A stretch of DNA of 18,483 nucleotides from JACKOD01 sp041591635 (GTDB taxonomy: Bacteria; Pseudomonadota; Gammaproteobacteria; Pseudomonadales; Oleiphilaceae). The stretch is taken from NCBI GenBank assembly GCA_041591635.1, contig JBFHRO010000042.1:1-18483 (forward strand). Reading direction: 5' to 3'. Below are positions 14,071 to 18,483 of the stretch, piece by piece. Numbering within the stretch: position 1 is the stretch's first letter; each line of letters starts with the position of its first letter. The translations under genes were made by a program, and so were the position numbers. The notes below the pieces were generated by a model. It saw only the letters and a list, made by a program, of their open reading frames with translations. It did no database searches and was not told where the DNA came from.

Positions 14071-16107
14071 GTGAATGAAGTTCAACCTGCTGGCGTGCAA
14101 GCCTGGCTCGGGGTAGACACAGGTGGCACCTTTACCGATTTTGTGTTGTGGCAAGATCAGGTACTGCGCACCCATAAGGTACTGTCGACCCCGGCAGATC
14201 CGGCCCGAGCCATTTTGCAGGGAATCACTGACCTTGGCCTGATGTCAGCGGCCGCCTCAGGCGGTGTGTGCATTGTTCATGGCAGTACGGTGGCTACCAA
14301 TGCGGCGCTGGAAAAAAAAGGGGTGCGTACCCTTTTTATTACGAACCGTGGCTTTCGGGATATGCTCACTCTGGCACGGCAAACCCGCAGTGAAATCTAC
14401 AACCTGATGCCCAGGCAGCCCGCGCCGCCAGTGCCGCAAGAACTTTGCCTGGAAGTGGACTGTCGGCGTGATTGTCACGGCAACCTGCTTCAGCCGCTGA
14501 CCAGGGAGGCGCTGCAGGCATTGGTCATTCAGGCCAAGGCCCTTAAGCCTCAGGCGGTCGCGATCAATCTCCTGTACTCGTTTCTGGAGCCTCAGGAGGA
14601 AATAGAGATAGAGCAGGCGCTGTCCTCCTGCTGTTTCGTAGCGCGCTCATCGTATATTTTGCCCGAGTACAAGGAATACGAACGCGGCATGGCGACCTGG
14701 CTCAGTGCCTGGCTCGGGCCGTTGGTACAGCGGTATCTGCGCACCCTCAGGGCCGAGCTGCCGGGCGCAAAGATCAGCATGATGCAATCCAGTGGCGGCA
14801 CTATCGCGCTGGAGCAGGCAGCATCAAGAACGGTCAACTTGCTGCTGTCGGGTCCGGCGGGCGGGCTGGCAGCGGTTCAGTACCTGGGTAAGCTTCTGGG
14901 TGAAAGGCGCTTTATTACGTTCGACATGGGGGGAACATCTACCGATGTTGCCCTGCTTGACGGCGCCATCCGCCTGACCAGCGAAGGCCGCATTGGCCCC
15001 TGGCCGGTCGCGGTACCCATGGTAGACATGCACACCATTGGTGCCGGCGGTGGTTCGATTGCCTGGCTGGACGAAGGCGGACTGCTGCAGGTTGGCCCGC
15101 AATCGGCCGGTGCTGATCCAGGGCCTGCCTGCTACGGTCTGGGTGGCACCTCACCTACGGTAACCGATGCCAATCTGGTGCTGGGGCGACTGGTCCCCGA
15201 TGCCTTTTTGGGAGGACGTCTGGTGCTCAACGTGGCGGCAGCAAGGGAGGCTGTCGGGGCCCTGGCTGCCCGCTTGGCTCTGAGTGTGGAGGCGACCGCC
15301 GAAGGCATAGTGAGAATTGCCAACGAACACATGATTCGTGCTCTGCGCAGCATTTCCATTCAAAAAGGCTTTGACCCGGCGAGTTTTAGACTGTGCTGTT
15401 TTGGGGGGGCTGGTGGTTTGCACCTGTGTGCTATCGCCGATGCCTTGGGGATGAACAAAGCGATTGTGCCAGTCAATGGCGGTGTTTTATCCGCCTTGGG
15501 CATGCTGGTGGCACCGCGGCAGCGGCAGATGTCTCGTACTTGCTTGACGCCCCTGTCTGTCTGCACCCGGTCGAGTTTGTTGCAACTGCTTGAGCCGCTG
15601 GCACAGCAAGGGCGCAATGAGCTGGTGCAGGAGGGGGTGAGCCGGGAACAAATACAGGTTACCTATAGCCTGGATTTGCGTTATCAGGGACAAAGCTCGG
15701 TGTTGTCGGTGCCCTTTGACGGGGCCATGGATGAGGCTCAGGTGCGGGGGCATCTGGAGCAGGCCTTCCACCAACTGCACCGTCAGCACTATGGCCACGA
15801 TTTGAGTGTGGCTGTGGAGGTGGTAAATCTGCGGGCGGCGGTTACCGCGCCGGGTAATGTGTTGAGCCTTGCCAGTGTGGAGTCTGAATCGTCACCGACT
15901 CTGCAGGTTGCCGAGAAAGGGCAAACCATGATTTCCGGAGTGGGGCTGGCAAGGGTGGTGCGCGCAACGGTGCGACCGGGCCAGGTGCTGCATGGGCCGC
16001 TATTGGTTGTGGAAACCACAGCAACTACCCTGATTGGTGCTGGCTGGGAAGGCAGGGTGGATGCTCTTGGCAATTTGCTGCTGACCCGGTCGTCGATAGG
16101 TTTCTGA
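14071..16107 (+). CDS. Hydantoinase A / 5-oxoprolinase-family ATPase
   Basis: 678 residues, full length for a HyuA-type protein. The GTG at 14071 is chosen because GAGG (14059-14062) lies 8 bases upstream and the family core begins at once. The open frame running up to 13714 overlaps mutM and is not real. The N-terminal domain has the ATP-phosphate loop GVDTGGTFTDFVLW (residues 14-27) and HGSTVATNAALEKKG. The second domain has LLSGPAGGLAAVQYLGK, FDMGGTSTDVALLDG and GAGGGSIAWLDEGG, the sugar-kinase/actin-like nucleotide site. CFGGAGGLHLCAIADALGM follows. Relatives hydrolyse cyclic amides (N-methylhydantoin, 5-oxoproline) or carboxylate acetone/acetophenone, with ATP and usually with a HyuB partner. 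No HyuB lies next to it in the window, so the substrate cannot be named. The third position is GC-rich, as in ordinary chromosomal genes here. Confidence 0.9.
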   Translation: MNEVQPAGVQAWLGVDTGGTFTDFVLWQDQVLRTHKVLSTPADPARAILQGITDLGLMSAAASGGVCIVHGSTVATNAALEKKGVRTLFITNRGFRDMLTLARQTRSEIYNLMPRQPAPPVPQELCLEVDCRRDCHGNLLQPLTREALQALVIQAKALKPQAVAINLLYSFLEPQEEIEIEQALSSCCFVARSSYILPEYKEYERGMATWLSAWLGPLVQRYLRTLRAELPGAKISMMQSSGGTIALEQAASRTVNLLLSGPAGGLAAVQYLGKLLGERRFITFDMGGTSTDVALLDGAIRLTSEGRIGPWPVAVPMVDMHTIGAGGGSIAWLDEGGLLQVGPQSAGADPGPACYGLGGTSPTVTDANLVLGRLVPDAFLGGRLVLNVAAAREAVGALAARLALSVEATAEGIVRIANEHMIRALRSISIQKGFDPASFRLCCFGGAGGLHLCAIADALGMNKAIVPVNGGVLSALGMLVAPRQRQMSRTCLTPLSVCTRSSLLQLLEPLAQQGRNELVQEGVSREQIQVTYSLDLRYQGQSSVLSVPFDGAMDEAQVRGHLEQAFHQLHRQHYGHDLSVAVEVVNLRAAVTAPGNVLSLASVESESSPTLQVAEKGQTMISGVGLARVVRATVRPGQVLHGPLLVVETTATTLIGAGWEGRVDALGNLLLTRSSIGF

Positions 16108-16222
16108 GGGGACAAAGCAGTGAACCTTCTGAACTGCGTACCCAGGTCACAGACGCACACAACCCGGTCTGATAGCATTAAAAATCTGTTATTAATGTGT
16201 GTTGTGAAGATAGGGTGATTTC

Positions 16223-16885
16223 ATGGAAAACTGTGTAAGAAGGCTCTCGTTGTTCTTGTTCTTGACGCTTGGTAGTTACGCCAATGCTGGTTTGATCGTG
16301 GGCTATGCGCCTGCAGTGGAGGTGACCACCGGGATGACGGCTTCGGGCATTTTGTCGCTCGGGTCAAATGCAACTGTTCAGGAAAACACGGGCAGTTTTG
16401 GTGACAACATCACGGTAAGGCCTTCTGTCGCCGGGTCGACATTTAATGATGCCATTGTAAATGACGATTTCTTTCAGTTTTCTCTTGGATCATTATCCAC
16501 CAATTATTTTGATCTGCAGTCACTGGCGTTCCATGCCTATAACGGAGGGATGTCAACGCCCAGAGGCTGGGTTCTCCGATCCAATCTGGATGGTTATGCA
16601 AGTGATATTGACAGCGCTTTCATTACCGCAACCCTCAATGATGTAGCCCCCGAACTGTTCAGTGTCGATTTATCCTCGTTTACAGGTTTGTCAGCCGTCG
16701 ATTTCCGGATTTATGCTTTCGCGCCCACCGCCGGATTTGCCGTAAACTTCGGCAATATTCGTGTTTATGGAGCCGTGTATGATGAGTTCGGTAACGAGAT
16801 TGCTGGACAAGTCCCGGCACCTGCAACTGTTGCTTTGATGACTTTGGGTTTGCTCGGTTTGAGGTTTCGGCGTTCGGCAAACTGA
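16223..16885 (+). CDS. Secreted PEP-CTERM (exosortase-sorted) protein
   Basis: 220 residues. An N-terminal signal peptide (basic VRR, hydrophobic SLFLFLTLGS, cleavage after ANA about residue 22) leads into a beta-rich, Ser/Thr/Asn-rich body without Cys, for example SLGSNATVQENTGSFGDNIT and FDLQSLAFHAYNGGMSTPRG. The C-terminus has the three parts of a PEP-CTERM tag: VPAPAT (the PAP variant of the PEP box), a hydrophobic stretch VALMTLGLLGL, and a basic end RFRRSAN. Such tags are recognised by exosortase (EpsH/XrtA-like), which cuts and transfers the protein to the cell surface or matrix in exopolysaccharide-making bacteria. GATAGGGTGA lies upstream as a weak ribosome site. The body itself matches no domain I know. 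Confidence 0.85.
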   Translation: MENCVRRLSLFLFLTLGSYANAGLIVGYAPAVEVTTGMTASGILSLGSNATVQENTGSFGDNITVRPSVAGSTFNDAIVNDDFFQFSLGSLSTNYFDLQSLAFHAYNGGMSTPRGWVLRSNLDGYASDIDSAFITATLNDVAPELFSVDLSSFTGLSAVDFRIYAFAPTAGFAVNFGNIRVYGAVYDEFGNEIAGQVPAPATVALMTLGLLGLRFRRSAN

Positions 16886-17214
16886 CGTCACCGAAGTGCA
16901 CTGGCGTAAAGAAATGTCGGGCCTTCCCCGGCAGCACCTGACAGGCGCCCGTTACGGCGCCCAGGTTGAATGCTTGATCCGTGGAGGTGTTCTCTTGCTA
17001 CGACGAATGAAAAGAGCACCTTCCCCAATAGACTCTGTAGAAGCCATCTGCGATTCACTCAGGTAACTGTGTAAGGACTCGATAACCCGCCTCACCCATC
17101 CACATCAGTGCATCGGCACAAAAATGCAATTGAAGTTCTCGCCATGATGCCTATTCTCAACAGGTCGGCTTAAATTCGCTTTCAGTATGAGCTTGTTATA
17201 GAGAGGGAATCCTT
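16886..17214. other. 329-base intergenic region, no gene seen
   Basis: It contains two hairpins: GGCGCC (16944-16949) with GGCGCC (16956-16961), and a 10-bp stem with a two-base bulge, 16985-16996 with 17012-17021. Neither is followed by a T-run, so they are only possible ends for the PEP-CTERM transcript. Towards the right end the DNA becomes AT-richer. The ribosome site GAGGGA (17203-17208) of the next gene is clear, but its promoter is not. Confidence 0.4.
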
Positions 17215-18483
17215 ATGATGCTTGAGTTGAGGCACTCATTGCTGAGTGTATTGCTGTTTATATTTGTTTTGATCGCCGTTCCAATGGTCTCGGCGGCTGA
17301 AACAAAAATGCTTTATCCGCAGGAGCAGGCACTTAAAAGTGTGTCTGGAAAAGTTTCCAATCTGGTTAAAAAATACAAGGTTTATCAATCGCTTCATGCC
17401 GATAAAACCTATACCAGAAAGCCTGAGCCCGGCTTGGGAATTGCTAAAGATCTGGCGGCCGTAACGGCGGAGTTCGAGAAGAATAACTTTCCTGCCGACA
17501 ATGAAAAAGTAAAAAACCTGAAAACCTGGATCGACTCACTAAACGAAAACCTACCGCTGCTGGAAAAACAATATTCAGAGGGATATGCGGCCGCTCAGGC
17601 TGACGCCGGGAAAAACAGTGTTGAGAGCTTCCCTGAATATGATCAGGATGTTGAACGCCTGAAACAAATGTACAAAGACTACAAAGATCCCAAGAGCGCG
17701 TTTTCCAATGCGGAAAAGGCGAAAACACTCGTTCCGCAATTTAACGATGAATACGCTTTTTACCAAGGCCTGCCCAAAAAGTATGAAAACTCATTCAGGC
17801 CAAAAAGGCCGGCAAGCTAGAAACCTGGTTGAAAACCAATAAAAGCTATCTGGAGAAGTTTGAGGCATATCGCGATGACTATGCGACCAAATTGCCAGGA
17901 CTGTTTGAAGCGGCACTCAACGACGCAGTAAGCATGGCAGAAAAGGCCAGGGCAGATAATAAACCGGCCTTTTTTAAAGGTGGCGTGAAACAAAATCTTG
18001 ACCGCGCTGCCGGTTTCCTCTCTGTCTATGAATCTATTAAGGGTAAAGATGATGGCGATGTTGTCGCCCTGGTTAAGAAATTTGACACCGAGAAAGCAGG
18101 CATAGATGCCATTGAAGATGCCATGGCATCAGAACTCCTGGCTTCGGTAAAAACGCCTGAGGATGACTATAAAGCCGCCGATAAGTCGACGCTTTACTCA
18201 ATGGTGCAAAAAGAATGGAAGAAAGCCTATCCAGATGATGAAATTCTCGGTATCCGGTTTCATGAAAGCACCTGGAAGCGCAGCACCAACTGGAAGTGGA
18301 ATAGCACGAGCTGGTATAAGGTCGATACTTCTGTGCTGGCCGTCAGCGTGATTGTAAAGACAGCACCCGAGATTGCCTCTATTTTCCCAGCCTTTATTAA
18401 CAAGGATCACCTTGATGGTGATTCGATGAATGTGGGTGTGCATACTAAATCACATGGTTATGTGACCCGCAAAATGTTGATGA
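17215..18483 (+). pseudogene. Large exported helical protein, frame broken by a one-base shift, 3' end outside the window
   Basis: The first frame gives 201 residues ending at TAG (17818-17820). It has a signal peptide (hydrophobic LLSVLLFIFVLIAVPMVSA, cleavage near residue 28) and then a charged, helical body. After about 17787 the -1 frame is open, with the same composition, to the window end: from KLIQAKKAGKLETWLKTN through SMVQKEWKKAYPDDEILGIR to WKWNSTSWYKVDTSVLAVSV. Adding one A to the run at 17786-17789 joins the two halves. The segments NLKTWIDSLNENLPLLEK (before) and KLETWLKTNKSYLEKFEAYR (after) look like copies of one repeat, which supports a single gene. So it is a frameshifted gene or a sequence error in a homopolymer. 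Strong GAGGGA ribosome site; ATG at 17215 or 17218. No known family recognised; the Trp-rich C-terminal part looks like a separate folded domain. Confidence 0.7.

Noticed and set aside
16176..16197. CATTAA...TTAATG inverted repeat before the PEP-CTERM gene
   Set aside because: Only six AT-rich pairs around ten bases; expected by chance and without T-run or clear promoter link.
17775..17808. Possible programmed -1 frameshift (C AAA AAG at 17775-17781 or A AAA AGG at 17802-17808)
   Set aside because: Slipping at the first site runs into TGA at 17784-17786. At the second the AGG tRNA would re-pair poorly with AAG. A one-base deletion in the A run is simpler.

Overview
The window looks like chromosome from a marine-type gammaproteobacterium. 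The signs are a Pseudomonas-like non-catalytic dihydroorotase chain, the yrfG-hslR-hslO set next to pckA as in E. coli, a cysQ divergent from yrfG, a PEP-CTERM (exosortase-sorted) protein, and a TRAP-like locus whose binding proteins resemble an uncharacterised family (DUF6091 type) that I recall from Alcanivorax/Marinobacter/Ketobacter-like bacteria. The genus assignment is inference. No tRNA, rRNA, CRISPR array, insertion sequence or phage gene was found.

Layout. Bases 1-762 hold the 3' part of a dihydroorotase-like gene (pyrC'), followed by a membrane-anchored ComEA-type helix-hairpin-helix protein and a convergent HU-family gene. After a 470-base gap comes the most interesting block (2126-7675, + strand): a TatT-like lipoprotein, a periplasmic solute-binding protein (P1), a 691-residue fused TRAP permease with an unusual N-terminal soluble domain, and a second paralogous binding protein (P2). 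A long perfect hairpin lies between P1 and the permease. Strong terminators follow the permease and P2. Together these genes look like one tripartite, sodium- or proton-driven importer with its accessory lipoprotein and two alternative binding proteins. The substrate is unknown.

From 7755 to 11564 the minus strand carries pckA (gluconeogenesis), hslO (redox chaperone Hsp33), hslR (ribosome-rescue S4 protein Hsp15) and yrfG (HAD nucleotidase). cysQ (PAP phosphatase) diverges from yrfG. Then come a small exported protein of unknown function and mutM (both minus), and a solo hydantoinase A/oxoprolinase-like gene (plus) whose start region faces that of mutM.

The right end (16223-18483) looks accessory. 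It holds a secreted PEP-CTERM protein and a large exported helical protein. The reading frame of the latter is broken by a one-base shift near 17786-17789, and it runs off the window.
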